Shown in pieces: positions 11,041 through 23,026 of a stretch of 64,000 nucleotides of DNA. Position 1 is the stretch's first letter. Each line of letters opens with the position of its first letter. The DNA is from Linepithema humile (taxonomy: Eukaryota > Arthropoda > Insecta > Hymenoptera > Formicidae). The notes under the pieces were generated by a model. The model had not been told where the DNA came from. It ran no database searches and saw only the letters and a program-made list of their open reading frames with translations. A program made the position numbers and the translations under genes. The stretch spans positions 19,215,411-19,279,410 of the forward strand of contig NC_090132.1 of assembly GCF_040581485.1 (NCBI RefSeq). The letters run 5' to 3'.

Positions 11041-11484
11041 CTGCTGTTCAGTTCAGCTTAGTTCGTCTGAGGTCCGAGTTCGTCCGATCAGCTGATGACG
11101 TAACATACGACAAGCGTGTGAGACAAGAGTTGTGTGCAATTGTGTGTTATACTCGTATCAGTGTCGGTGGCGGGCGCAAGCAGCGACGTATGGCGCAAGA
11201 GATTTCGAGGTAACTCGTCGTCAATCGTCAGTGCTCGGTCTCCGCGAACTCGTTCGTGCTCCGTTATTACGCGTGCACGTAGCATCGCTCGTGTACATTC
11301 GAGCCGCGTTATCGTACGCGGAGTAACGTGCGTGCCGCAGTAAGCAGGGCGCGAATTGCTGCCTTTATCCCTGCCGAGCGGGGGTGCACCAAAAGTAAGC
11401 GATACAAAGAGGAAGAGTGAGAGAGAGAGAGAGAGAGAGAAAGAGAAAGAGAGAGAGAGAGAGAACGGATCAAATCGTGTCAGG
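11041..11484 (+). promoter_or_regulatory. Upf1 promoter-proximal region and 5' leader
   Basis: This is a GC-richer segment with CpG dinucleotides just before the Upf1 start. TTCAGTTCAG near 11046-11055 fits the arthropod initiator TCAGT. A purine (GA)n tract follows at 11419-11464. The reading frame of Upf1 stays open upstream to an ATG at 11356, so the leader could encode an extra 43 residues. The start at 11485 fits the family better. Confidence 0.45.
11419..11464. repeat. (GA)n tract in the Upf1 leader
   Basis: A GAGAGA run with a few AAAGAG interruptions lies immediately upstream of the Upf1 start. GA repeats can bind GAGA-type factors in insects, but here it may be a simple microsatellite. 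Confidence 0.85.
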
Positions 11485-14400
11485 ATGAGTGTCGACGCGT
11501 ACGGGCCCAGCAGCCAGACCCTCACGTTCCTCGACACCGAGGAAACGGATCTGATCGGCGCAGACACGCAGGGCAGCGAGTTCGACTTCACCGACTTCAC
11601 GCTACCATCGCCGAGTCAGACACAGGCCTCGCAGCATGACGCGACCCAAACGCAGTCCAGTCAACCCGTTCAGGTTCGTCAAGTCCATGAATTATGAATA
11701 CTTGTCTCATTGCATACTCCGCGCACACCTTACTGATTTTCGGCGCGGCAGCGTCCCGGAAGAATTTCCCGGCGGCCGAATTCTTCACAGCCACGCGGCC
11801 TAACCTCGCATCGTGTGTGCCAAATGCGTGTTGCGTGCGATACGAGTAGTATGAAGCGACCGATAATGCAACTTTTCACTTCGCACGTTATCTCCATTTC
11901 GTGACCTCGCATTTTTCCTCGATATCGAACTCTGCGAGATTCCCAGCGGGCGCGTACCGCTAACGTGGCCCCGATCGTTCGCTGGGGAAACACAGAATTG
12001 TTCCACCTCTGCTACGCGGAATCCATTGGTCTTCCTCAAACCAGCTACGCGAACGCGAGATTAAATGTACACACATGCGTTAGCATTTTATATAGTTACG
12101 CAAGTTGCTTTTAGGGTTTAAATGCAATAAGTAAATTGTGTACACGTGTTCATTTTTTAAATGGTTGAAGAAGAAACGATTCGATGAGACATTTAATTCC
12201 TCGCTTGATAAACACATTTCTTCTATTCAAGTAAGATAAAATCAAGCGACGTGATAATCTTTCATGCGATATACAAGTACATTTAACATAATTTTACAAA
12301 ATAAAATAAAATAATAAATATATAAATAACTTTATGATGTAATATTGATACATAAAGAGATGAGTTAAAGGTCTGTTCGAGTGAATTTTAAATGGGCGTG
12401 GAGAGCTCCAGAAAATGTGCTTTATATTTAAGATTTTTTATTTTTGTTTTATTTTTATATAAAAATTGTTCTACACTCACATGTACATTTAGTAATTATT
12501 CTGTTTTAAAAGATATTTATCTTAAATTGCGAAGTTTTTTCTATTACTTTATCTCTATTACTTTATCATTTCATCATTCTAACATAACTTCTCTATATAA
12601 AATGTTTTTACAACATTGCTTTGTTGCTTAGGTAAATGGAACAAATAATACTTCATCATTGGAATTAAAAATCTCTGGAGCAACCCAGAGTCTTGCTGAG
12701 TTACAATTTGAAGAGGAGGAAGAGGAAGCATATTATAATCGTGATTTGCCTGAACATGCGTGTAAATATTGCGGCATCCATGAGGCATCCTGCGTGGTTA
12801 TGTGCAACGTTTGCAGAAAGTGGTTTTGTAATGGACGCGGTAATACATCGGGATCACATATTATCAATCATCTTGTACGTGCTAAGCATAAGGAAGTCAC
12901 TTTGCACAGGTAATTCACTTCTTACATTTTCATATTGATATAATAAAATTTACATTATATACAGACAATTAAGAATACTAATAAATACACATTACATTAT
13001 ATAAATACACTTGAAAATATCACTTTAAAAAATTTTTAAATTTAAATTATAGGTTTTTTAATTATAAAAATTTATTATACCATTTATTATACCGTTACAG
13101 AGATGGCCCTCTCGGAGAAACTGTCTTGGAGTGTTATTCCTGTGCCACGAGAAATGTTTTCGTATTGGGTTTTATTCCTGCTAAAGCTGATTCCGTGGTC
13201 GTACTACTTTGTCGTCAACCATGCGCAGCACAAAGTTCCCTGAAAGATATGAATTGGTAAGAAAGAATCTCTGTTTATACATATTAATTACAAAGAACGA
13301 GATATCTATGTATATTTATTTACTTATGTGTTCATATACACATGTTCAGATACACAACATCTTTAGCATGATGTATATTTAAGCCTTTCTGTAATTAATA
13401 TTTGATAAAGTCGCATGATTCATATTATGACTGCTAAAGAAATGTCCTTTTTGTGCTCTGTCCTCCCACTATGTCACATTTATCTGCTCACATGACTACA
13501 TTAAAGTGAAAGAGAAAGTGAGAGAAAGACAGAAAATATCATGTGTATTATTGAAGTGGACTGAGGGAGAACATTACTTTAAAAAGCTTGCTCAGTCCTG
13601 ACAATGTAACTTTATCGAGATTTGATTGTGTATATTTTGTGTATTAATGTTTCCTTTATATTTAGGGATCAAGAACAATGGAAGCCTTTGATTGAAGATC
13701 GTAGCTTTTTGGTTTGGCTGGTGAAGATTCCGTCGGAACAAGAACAGTTGAGAGCCAGACAGATTTCTGCACAGCAAATTAATAAGTTGGAGGAATTATG
13801 GAGGGACAACGTTGATGCTACTTTTCAAGATCTTGAAAAGCCTGGAGTAGACGAGGAACCGCAGCAAGTTCTGTTACGTTACGAAGATGGATATCAATAT
13901 CAAAATATTTTCGGTCCACTTGTAAAATTAGAAGCCGACTATGACAAACGTTTGAAGGAATCTCAAACTCAAGAGAATATCGAAGTACGATGGGACGTTG
14001 GACTAAACAAGAAGACTATTGCATATTTTTTGCTGGCTAAAACAGACGGTGACATGAAATTGATGCATGGAGATGAATTGAGACTCCGTTATTTGGGAGA
14101 GCTTCATAAGCCTTGGTCCGGAATCGGACATGTGATTAAGATCCCGGACAATTACGGAGAAGAAGTTGGAATCGAATTGAAGAACAATTCTGGAGCGCCG
14201 ACCGAATGCGTCAGTCACTTTGTCGTTGATTTTATTTGGAAAAGTACGAGCTTTGATCGGTAAGAATTATCAACAAAATTATAATGTATTAATATATTGT
14301 TACTTGTGTGATTATGATTTTAAGAAATATTTTTATTTTTTTATTACAGAATGCAATCTGCGTTGCGCAAATTTGCTGTAGACGACTCATCTGTGTCGGG

Positions 14401-16492
14401 TTACATATATCATAGGCTGCTGGGTCATGAAGTAGAAGAAGTTCTGTTCCGTTGTCATATTCCTAAGCACTTCAGCGCACCAAATCTGCCTGACTTGAAT
14501 AGATCGCAAGTGTACGCTGTGAAGCACGCGATACAACGACCTTTATCCCTGATCCAAGGACCACCTGGAACAGGTAAAACCGTAACAAGCGCTACAATAG
14601 TTTATCAGCTGGTGAAACAAAATGGCGGCCCGGTTCTCGTGTGCGCTCCTTCAAACACCGCTGTCGATCAATTGACCGAGAAGATACACAAATCAAATCT
14701 AAAAGTCGTACGATTGTGTGCCAAATCACGCGAAGCCATCGATTCGCCGGTGAGTTTCCTCGCGCTGCATAATCAAATAAAGAATATGGAGACAAATACA
14801 GAGTTGCAAAAGTTGCAACAACTTAAGGACGAGACGGGCGAATTGTCGAGCGTTGATGAAAAGCGCTATAGACTCTTGAAGAAAGCGGCGGAAAAGGAAC
14901 TTTTGGAAGCTGCCGATGTAATTTGCTGTACATGCGTTGGTGCTGGTGATCCGAGATTGCACAGATTAAAATTCCATTCTATACTCATCGACGAAAGCAT
15001 GCAAGCCACCGAGCCGGAGTGTATGGTACCCGTTGTTCTTGGAGCTAAGCAATTAATTCTCGTCGGAGATCACTGTCAATTGGGTCCAGTGGTGATGTGC
15101 AAGAAAGCAGCTAGAGCCGGCCTATCGCAATCTCTATTTGAAAGATTAGTTGTACTGGGAATCAGACCTTTCCGCTTGGAGGTACAATACCGTATGCATC
15201 CCGATCTCTCGCGATTCCCGTCAAACTTCTTCTACGAAGGCTCTCTGCAAAATGGTGTTTGTGCTGATGAGAGAAAATTACTGAAGATCGACTTTCCCTG
15301 GCCTGCACAGGACAAACCAATGTTTTTCTACGTTACGCAAGGCCAAGAGGAGATAGCGGGAAGTGGAACATCCTACTTGAATCGTACAGAAGCATCTAAT
15401 GTAGAAAAGATAACAACGCGATTCTTACGTTGCGGAGTGAAGCCTGAACAGATTGGAGTGATAACTCCGTATGAGGGCCAGCGGGCCTATCTTGTGCAGT
15501 ATATGCAGTATCAAGGTTCCCTGCATTCGAAATTATATCAAGAAATCGAAGTGGCAAGCGTGGACGCTTTTCAGGGACGCGAGAAGGATATAATAATAAT
15601 GTCATGCGTACGATCCAACGAACATCAGGGCATTGGATTCTTGAACGATCCTAGAAGATTGAACGTGGCACTGACTCGTGCGAAGTACGGCATCATCATC
15701 GTGGGAAATCCCAAAGTGCTTTCAAAACAACCACTCTGGAATCACTTGCTTAGCTTTTACAAGGAACAAAAGGTGCTGGTTGAGGGACCGTTGAACAATT
15801 TGAAGGAATCCATGATTCAATTCGCTAAACCAAAGAAACTCGTTAACGCTGCTAATCCAGGTTCGCACTTTATGTCTACGTCAATGTACGATGCGCGTGA
15901 AGCCCTGATTCCAGGATCAGTGTACGATCGCTCCGGCGCGCAGATGAACGGTACACAAAATCACAATCCGTACTACCAAAGAAACGTGCCGCTCGATATG
16001 TTCAGTCGTACTCACGATACCATTAGCTACATCAGTCCGGAGCGGGCGCAGGCGGCGATGAACAACATGCCCGTACCGGTGGGTATGTTCATGAACATGG
16101 CACATGTACCGCCGCGCTTCTACAACCAGCATCAGCAGGCATTGCAGGCGCGCCAGAATCAGAGAAACCGGCGCGGCGCCACAACGTCGACGAGGAACAA
16201 ATCCGGTCCGCGTATGGGCAAACTGAGTCAAACGGAACAAAACACACAGCCTTATAGTCAGCCGGGTCTGCCGCTGACTCAGGGCACGACGCAGGGCATG
16301 TCTCAACCCGGCTTCAGTCTCTCGCAACCTGGTCTGAGTCAGGCGGAACTCTCTCAAGACTCATTCGCAATCGAATTCCAGTCGCAGATGGATGGTCTCT
16401 TATCGCAAGACTCGACTTATCAGGGCGACCGAAGTGGCTTTTATCAGTCGGGCCAGTCGCAAGCGGGGGGACATTGTTCCCAGCCCTACTGA
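11485..16492 (+). CDS. Upf1: Upf1 (regulator of nonsense transcripts 1), complete
   Basis: Exons 11485-11673, 12632-12909, 13101-13256, 13666-14259 and 14350-16492, all GT-AG, join in frame to 1119 aa, close to human UPF1. It is the ATP-dependent RNA helicase of nonsense-mediated mRNA decay. The start MSVDAYGP and the DTQGSEFDFTDFTLPS segment are family hallmarks. The Cys/His domain begins near residue 103 (HACKYCGI...WFCNGRGNTSGSH) and would bind UPF2. The SF1 helicase motifs are GPPGTGKT (476-483), DESM (620-623), VQYRMHP (684-690) and QGRE (814-817). The C-terminal tail from about 950 is rich in SQ dipeptides, the known SMG1 phosphorylation sites. Motif II reads DESM where the vertebrate protein has DEST. 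A longer N-terminus from ATG 11356 is open but unlikely. The identification is very secure. Confidence 0.97.
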
Positions 16493-17890
16493 GCCGAAAC
16501 CTACGTACGGCTGAGCAACGCAATTGCCATGCCATGAAGGCTCGTTCGACCAAATCTTCTCGACCAACAACCAACAAATCACTAACTGCGCAAAACGGTA
16601 AAACGTTAAAACGGCTCGACGATCGAGTACGATATTATGCAGCGTATGCAGTCGTCGACGTGAGATAAAGGGGAATGCAAGAGGAGTGAAGATTCCGTAA
16701 GCTAATTCGCCGTTGGAGGACTCCACCGTGGACGAAAACATGCAAGATTTATGTATCTACTGACTGTAACGAGTGCGACGAGGGCAGAGGAAGAAGACAT
16801 CACACACAGGCTGGGAGACGACAAACGACCACTTACCAATCACCGTGACACGCACTATAAACGGACCGTTTTATCGCGGGGATCGAGTGACGCTAGAAAT
16901 ATAAAATTACAAAGGAAAGAAAAAAGAAAAAAAATGGGTGTACCGCTTCAAGACTCGACCGAATTTGACAAGTGTGCCAACGTAGCATCACGATCGGACG
17001 AATCTACGGCGAGGAAATTTGTGGAAGATCTTTATGCTAGTCAAAGTATAAAAGATCAAAATCACAATTGCACCGGAAGATTAAGTATTTCTCCCACTTT
17101 GCCACAGATTAATATTCAATTCGAGTGGAAAGCACAAGAAAAATAAAAACTACACATTCTTATTATCCGAATTCCTTTATACTCATCACCATCTCGAGCT
17201 GAGAACAAGACATACCACTGTGCGAACTTGCTGCACGAGAGTGCTAACGCACATCATACACATCGGGAGTTGATAACAATTTCTCCAGCTGAACTGTGTC
17301 GAAAAGAAAGTCGCTAATCGAATCGTCAGACATACGAAGCATTTCAACATCATCACGGAGGTGGGACATCTTTTCTCAAAAATCCGGCATCTACGCCGTC
17401 GTGAGAAATTCATCGGTGGTTTTAATCTTGTTGATTAGTTTTCTTTTTCTTATGTTATATCTATTGCTTATTTACCGCAGGGGGTTGAACGCAGCGCACG
17501 ATTGAAAATATTGCTTTCTTCCAGTAGATCCTTAGTAACGTGCTAGCGGTTAATGTGACCGAGAAAACAGTATAGACATAGGTTTACTAAATATTCTTTT
17601 TCTTTCTTTCTTTCTCGTAGAATGTATGTATATTCGGCAACAGCATATAAAAGTACACGGAAATTATGCTACTCTGTTCGGAGAATTATATGCATATATG
17701 CATATATAGAGTTGATATACATCATCGTAAATCGACGAGTAAGAAACTACTAAAATTCATTTAGTAATTTGACGATGGGTCATTGTAGTATCTCTATACT
17801 TTATTCTATAAGAGAATGACCTCAATTTTCACTGATCACGTTCAGTTCGCTCCTTGGAAATTGCTTGCTGGGCGATAAATAAACAGCACT
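16493..17890 (+). other. Upf1 3' UTR
   Basis: This follows the Upf1 stop and ends near a polyadenylation signal. It contains a 131-codon ORF (16751-17146) with no recognisable domain and biased composition, which I treat as chance. A long 3' UTR on an NMD factor is noteworthy because UPF1 transcripts are themselves NMD-regulated in some animals. Confidence 0.5.
17878..17883 (+). terminator. Polyadenylation signal AATAAA, candidate for Upf1
   Basis: The first canonical AATAAA I noticed after the Upf1 stop is in GCGATAAATAAACAGC. A T-rich stretch follows within a few hundred bases. Nearer variant signals could be used instead. Confidence 0.4.
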
Positions 17891-19040
17891 TCATTAACAA
17901 TGATGTCAATTCTAATGCATTCATGTTGATGCAAATAGGTTTACTGAGTTGAAGAAATCTGTGTTAGTCCATTATTGAATGCCGCATAACTTCTATTTTT
18001 ACTCTTTGCTATCAGATACGCGAAATATGCAATGATATTACTTGCATATGAATTTTGCAGCATAACACATATCACTTTTTGACTGTCTCATTGTGTATTT
18101 TGGACATTGCCATTATTCATAATGGTACCGAATAACTCATTATTAATTGTATTATTTTACTTATCGTACCAACTCTAGAATTCCATTCTTTAGATTTTTA
18201 TTCGGATTGCTTTTCTATTCTTTTTGGTAGGATAGGTCTCTATTCTAATTTTATACTATGTCTATACTGGTTTCTGGCGGTAATAAATTTGTTATATTGC
18301 AATAGATTAAGTAACAATTAACATAACTTGCGTTATACAACACTAAAATTGTTTTATTTCTTCTGTCCGACCAACAGCGCACCGCTATATAATAGCAGAT
18401 TATAATAAAATTTATTGTGAAATCTTATGGAAAAATAAATTTGATTTCAAAGCAACATATGTAATTATTTTGTATTATAACGTCACACATTTGCTATATA
18501 TTTTTCAGACATGTAATTATTTTATATTATAACAAGATATGTATGTACAATATATAAAAATTTTATTTTTATTTAAGAAAACTGAAATTTAAAAAACTTT
18601 AATATATGTTACACTATTGATATCACAATGTTAATTTCAGGGAATTCCAAAGCGCATTCAATATTATATTTTATGTTAGTAAATATTTATTCGCATATTA
18701 ATGAACATAGATAGTAATAATCTTTCAGAATATTATACAATTATGATTTTAAAACTATCCAAAATAAAAAAAAAATGAAAAATTAGATGGAGAATTAATT
18801 GTTACACATTTGCTTATATCTTAACATATAAATTATGACAAAATAAACATTAAACATTTTTAACATTATTTAACAATGTTTAATACTATTTACTTTGGCG
18901 CAAATTATATCTGTAAGATATACAGCAAATGTGTAACAATTTATTCTAGGGAGAGATACAAAACATATATAATAAACATCGTTTCTTATTTGATTAATAA
19001 AAAGTAAATAAGTCAATAAATAAAAATTTTTTTTCTTAAA
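17891..19040. other. AT-rich intergenic region after Upf1
   Basis: No coding signal was found. It contains the MITE at 18797-18941. A partial further copy of its end (CACACATTTGCTATAT) lies near 18483. Confidence 0.5.
18797..18941. mobile_element. Small MITE with TIR starting AATTGTTACACATTTGC
   Basis: The left end AATTGTTACACATTTGC and the right end GCAAATGTGTAACAATT are perfect inverted copies. The match continues, less perfectly, through TATATCTTA. The unit is about 145 bp with no coding capacity. A related terminal sequence near 18483 suggests a second, decayed copy. The superfamily is not determined. Confidence 0.6.
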
Positions 19041-19899
19041 AATAAAAAGGTTAGTTATTCGTAGCTAATTTTGGAGTTTACATTGTTCTGGGACTGTACA
19101 GTGGTTTGTGCGCAGAACTACTGATAGGCGTTATAGCGGCAGAGAGATTTTTCCTCAATGGCTTCATGGGCGTTCGCACTATTGGTGTTCTTTTGATATT
19201 GAGTTTATTGCTGGTTTTTAGTATTTGGTCTGGCAGCATTCAACTTGCAATTCTTTTCTGTATGTCATATGGCCTTGGAATTTATTGTACGTTGTATCTA
19301 CTACATTATTATTGGGTGACGATTCCTTTCTTCTCTGTCCACCTTTGGAAGATCTACTTGGTTTTGATATAATAATTTTTGTAAGTCTTCCACTTCTTTT
19401 AATCTTAGATGCAGTAACAGTAGGTTTAGTTTTGTCGCTGTGTTTGTTTCATTTTTTTGCCGATATATTAGGAGATGCGGGGATCAATTTGCGATTCGAT
19501 AAATCCAATGTAGCTCTAACAATGAGGTGAGACGTGTCTGGTTTAGAACCGTTTAGAGGTAATTTTTTAACAGATTTGTGCCGTAACCAGGATATCTGTC
19601 AAGAAAGGATTGATAAATGTCAGCAGGTTTGTCAAGATACTTCCACAATGTCAATAATTCTTTCATTTTCTCAATCTCGCATTTTGTTTCTTCCACTTGC
19701 GTCTTTAATTTGTCTCGAAACTCTCTCAATTTTGCCATATTGTTTGCATTTAGTACAAACTCCTCAGGATTGTCGCAAATCAATTGTTCAAATGACGAAG
19801 AAGCAACTATATCCAAATCATTCATCATTTTAATTATAGAATGACGTATTTCCGTAAAAACATTTTGCAAATGTATTTTCTCATTCTCTTGTTTCTGTA

Positions 19900-20695
19900 G
19901 ATACAACTTGAAACTCTCGAGTTCCTGTTCAGAAAGTAATACATCTATATTAAGTTCAATTTTTGATACCAAGTTTCTCACAAATGTTATGTTCCTTCGC
20001 CAACAATTCCTTCAGTAACATCATACGTTCTTTCATGCGTTCCAAATTTTGTAGATCTGCTTGAAGCATTTGCTCCACTTCATTCAATGGAATCTGGTCA
20101 TAGGTCTTGGGCACTAGGGCATAGAATGCCGCAGAAGAATTGGGAAAACTAAAAAGTGCTAGTGAGACACAATTTAAATATTACGAATAAGTTAAGAATC
20201 ATATAAAGGATCTGCTACATATCATGATAGCCGAAACAGGGTCTAAGAAAGAGCAGTTGTAACAACATACAGAAATTGCTAAAGCAAACAACAATATATA
20301 TGCAGGTTTAATTCTACAGAATTAAATTAATTCTGCAGAATTAAATTAATTTAATATTGGCAGATGTGTAGCAGATCCTTTATATGATTCTTAACTTGTT
20401 CGTAATATTCGAATTGTGTCTCATTGAGACGTTCTAAGTCTTCCCAATTTTTCTGCGGCATTCTATGCCCTAGTGCCCAAGACCTATGACCAGATTCCAT
20501 TGAATGAAGTGGAGCAAATGCTTCAAACAATTTCTTCTACAAATTTGGAACGCATAAAGAAAGAATGTATAATGTTATTGAAGGAATTGTTGGCCAAAGA
20601 ACATAACATTTGTAAAAAACTTGGTATCAAGAAATTGAACATAAATATAGATAGTCTATCTCTTGAACAGGAACTCAAGAATCTCTCGAAACTCG
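19900..20695. repeat. Large palindrome inside the PRC1 pseudogene
   Basis: About 19900-20255 is inverted relative to about 20345-20695. Both contain the codons for PKTYDQIPLNEVEQML, on the minus strand in the left arm and the plus strand in the right arm. The outer parts both read towards GAACAGGAACTC. The centre is AT-rich (AGAATTAAATTAATTCTGCA near 20310-20345). The arms have diverged by scattered substitutions and small indels. Confidence 0.8.
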
Positions 20696-21023
20696 TTCAA
20701 GAATTGTTAAAGCAAACAACTAATATATCCAGGTTTAATTCTTTAGAATGTATGTTGTTGCACAACTGCTCTTTCTTAGATCGTGTTTCGGCTATCATGT
20801 CATGTAGCAGATCCTTTATATGATTCTGCACTTGTTTGTAATACTCTAACTGTGTCTCATTGGGGCTTCCTATGTCTTTCTAATCCTGCAACTCATTGAG
20901 TGTCATCTTAACTGCCTTATTAATCATTTTTTCCATTGACTTCCTGGCTTCCATTTTGGATGATCAATCATTGTTCCAATTTTCATATTTTCTTTAAAAA
21001 ATAATAACATTATTAATTAAAGC

Positions 21024-21495
21024 TACAGTCGCGGACAAAATTGTGTGGACACCCGTCTATTTTACATAAAAGTATTGTAATTTAATAAATTTTTCTAATC
21101 AACTTTTTTTTTTTTTTGCTTTTTATCATAGTTTTCATTGTCATCAATAAATTTGGCTAGTAGTTTTATAGAATAATGTGATTTCTTTTAAATAAATATT
21201 ATTACAAACTAAAGTGAAACAAAACAATGTGGACAAAATTGAATAGACTGCTTATCGACCGAAATCAAGGCCATAAATGTTTTTGTTTACATTTCTGCAA
21301 CGAATGTTTTGAATTTCAGTTAGTACTGATATTCTCGTACCATTGACAACAACGTATTTTCAAAAATTCTTTATTAAATTTGAAGAATAAAAAACCGGAA
21401 AGAAATTGATTGAATTACAATACTTTTATGTAAAATAGACGGGTGTCCACTCAATTTTGTTTATATACAGTCACAAGCAAAATTGAGTGGACATA
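21024..21495. mobile_element. Mariner-like non-autonomous element inserted in the PRC1 pseudogene
   Basis: The left end TACAGTCGCGGACAAAATTG and what follows (GTGGACACCCGTC) is mirrored at about 21410-21465 by GACGGGTGTCCACTCAATTT. The arms are about 55-60 bp. Comparison with the parent gene at about 31826-31835 shows that this block is absent there, so it inserted after the duplication. A second partial end (TACAGTCACAAGCAAAATTG) follows at about 21467. It carries no transposase. Confidence 0.75.
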
Positions 21496-22200
21496 CATAG
21501 CTGCTTTGAAATATGTGTCATCGAATAAATACCTCGCTTTTTCCAATCCTCTATGGTTTTTAACAATAGCTTCTTTGATTGTGCTTCAGCCACTATGTTA
21601 TCTAACTGTTCCCTTATACAATTTTGTACTTTCTGCTCATAGTGCATTAATCGCGTCTTCTTGGAACATTCTGTGTTTTGCAAGATCTTCTCCAACTTTT
21701 TAAATGCTTCCTTACAGTTCTCGTTTATTGTTTTTTCCATTGGCTTCCATTCCAGTTGATCAATCATTGTTTCAACGGTTTTATCTTCCTTAAAAAAGAA
21801 TAATATTGTTAGTTCAAGATATACATAAATGCGTTTTGAAATGCGTGTCATCGAATACCTACCTTAATTCTTGCAAAGTGTTAATCTATTGCACAAAAGA
21901 GATCTGTATAAATCTATACTTATTACTTCTATCACACGCGACTCAAGAAATACCATTTCATATCGTTACTTGAATTCTTGTTCTTTCCTTACTGGCATTT
22001 TCGGATAACTGGCTATTGCCACGTTTGTTTGATGAGTGAGCCTTTCTCGTAAAAACCAATGTGTAATTCGCGAATAGCAATAGTAGACGGGAGAGAATCT
22101 GTCCTTCTTCCACATTTATTACAGTGTATGATGGGGATATTAAAAACAAAAACAAACATGACATTGAAGTCCCAATCCAATATAGCTCTCTCTTCCATAG

Positions 22201-22488
22201 TGAACTACTCCAATCCTTTTAAGGCTCACTTTATAATTTCCGGTTACGCTAACATATTGCGGGATCTATATCTGATTAAAAATTTGTTCCTTTTTTGGGG
22301 GGAGACATGGCACTGCAATTTCTACACTAATGAACAAATTAGAGTTTTTGAAGTATATTAGAGTATATTAATCTAACATACAAAACATACTCTAAAAACG
22401 TCGATGCACACATTATATATTTATTTTTATAATTACACTTCTTTTTCATATGCTGGTTCTAATTTATTTGTGAAATCACATTCACAGT
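22201..22488. other. Spacer between PRC1 pseudogene and hAT element
   Basis: AT-rich sequence with no gene. Weak similarity to the upstream flank of the functional PRC1 gene fades out here. Confidence 0.4.
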
Positions 22489-22496
22489 ATATCAAG

Positions 22497-22839
22497 CAGG
22501 GCCGCATTTATACTTTTAGAGATCCTAGGTGCAACATCATTATGAGGCCTCAAAAGGACAAGTCTATTTCAGTTAATCAAATTCATACGCATTTTTTTTT
22601 TAAGTTTATTGAAAATAAAAGTCGACATGCATTACATGTAAAAAGGCGAAATTTAATAAACAACTACCGATTACAAATTTTTCAGCTGCCTCTAGTTTTT
22701 ATATTATGAATTTAATATTTAAAAGTATTTTATTTTGCAACTATAACTAGACTTTTTTATATTGTCATTTGTGAGGAGTAAGATTTTAAGATGAGGCCCC
22801 AGTTTGCGCCTAATGCGCCTTATGGTAAATGCGGCCGTG
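22497..22839. mobile_element. Non-autonomous hAT-type element with 8-bp target duplication
   Basis: The ends CAGGGCCGCATTTA and TAAATGCGGCCGTG form a 14-bp terminal inverted repeat with one mismatch. Identical 8-bp direct repeats ATATCAAG flank it at 22489-22496 and 22840-22847. An 8-bp duplication and a CAGGG-type start fit the hAT superfamily. The element is 343 bp with no intact transposase. Its position is just downstream of the 3' end of mle. Confidence 0.85.
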
Positions 22840-23026
22840 ATATCAAGACAATAAGAAATTATTTTTTAAAGATAAATATTTATCTGTTTCTTTGTCAAAT
22901 CATGATTTTTATCGTACGCAAGTTAACACCATAATATCGAACGCAAGTTTACACCAAAGTGATTAAATATAATGTAAATAGTAGTAATAAATATGTGTCA
23001 TGATGATGGTATCACAAATACATCCA

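Larger units (their letters stand above)
19041..22200 (-). pseudogene. Broken, rearranged duplicate of the PRC1/fascetto gene
   Basis: It aligns along its length to the gene at 29849-32181, about 10 kb away and in the same orientation, including the 3' end (around 19055-19540), the middle (19583-20116), the B exon (about 20735-20995) and the A exon (about 21530-21850). It is disabled in several ways. An internal deletion at about 19575 removes what corresponds to about 30400-30955 of the parent. It also has frameshifts, a large inverted duplication (19900-20695) and a mariner-like insertion (about 21024-21495). Similarity continues upstream beyond the coding part (to about 22200 here, about 33020 in the parent). 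It is therefore a DNA-level duplication with its introns and not a retrocopy. Individual pieces, such as the A exon, are still open. Expression is unlikely but not excluded. Confidence 0.85.

Noticed and set aside
16751..17146. 131-codon ORF downstream of the Upf1 stop
   Set aside because: It sits in the 3' UTR, has biased composition, no splice or promoter signal, and no recognisable similarity.
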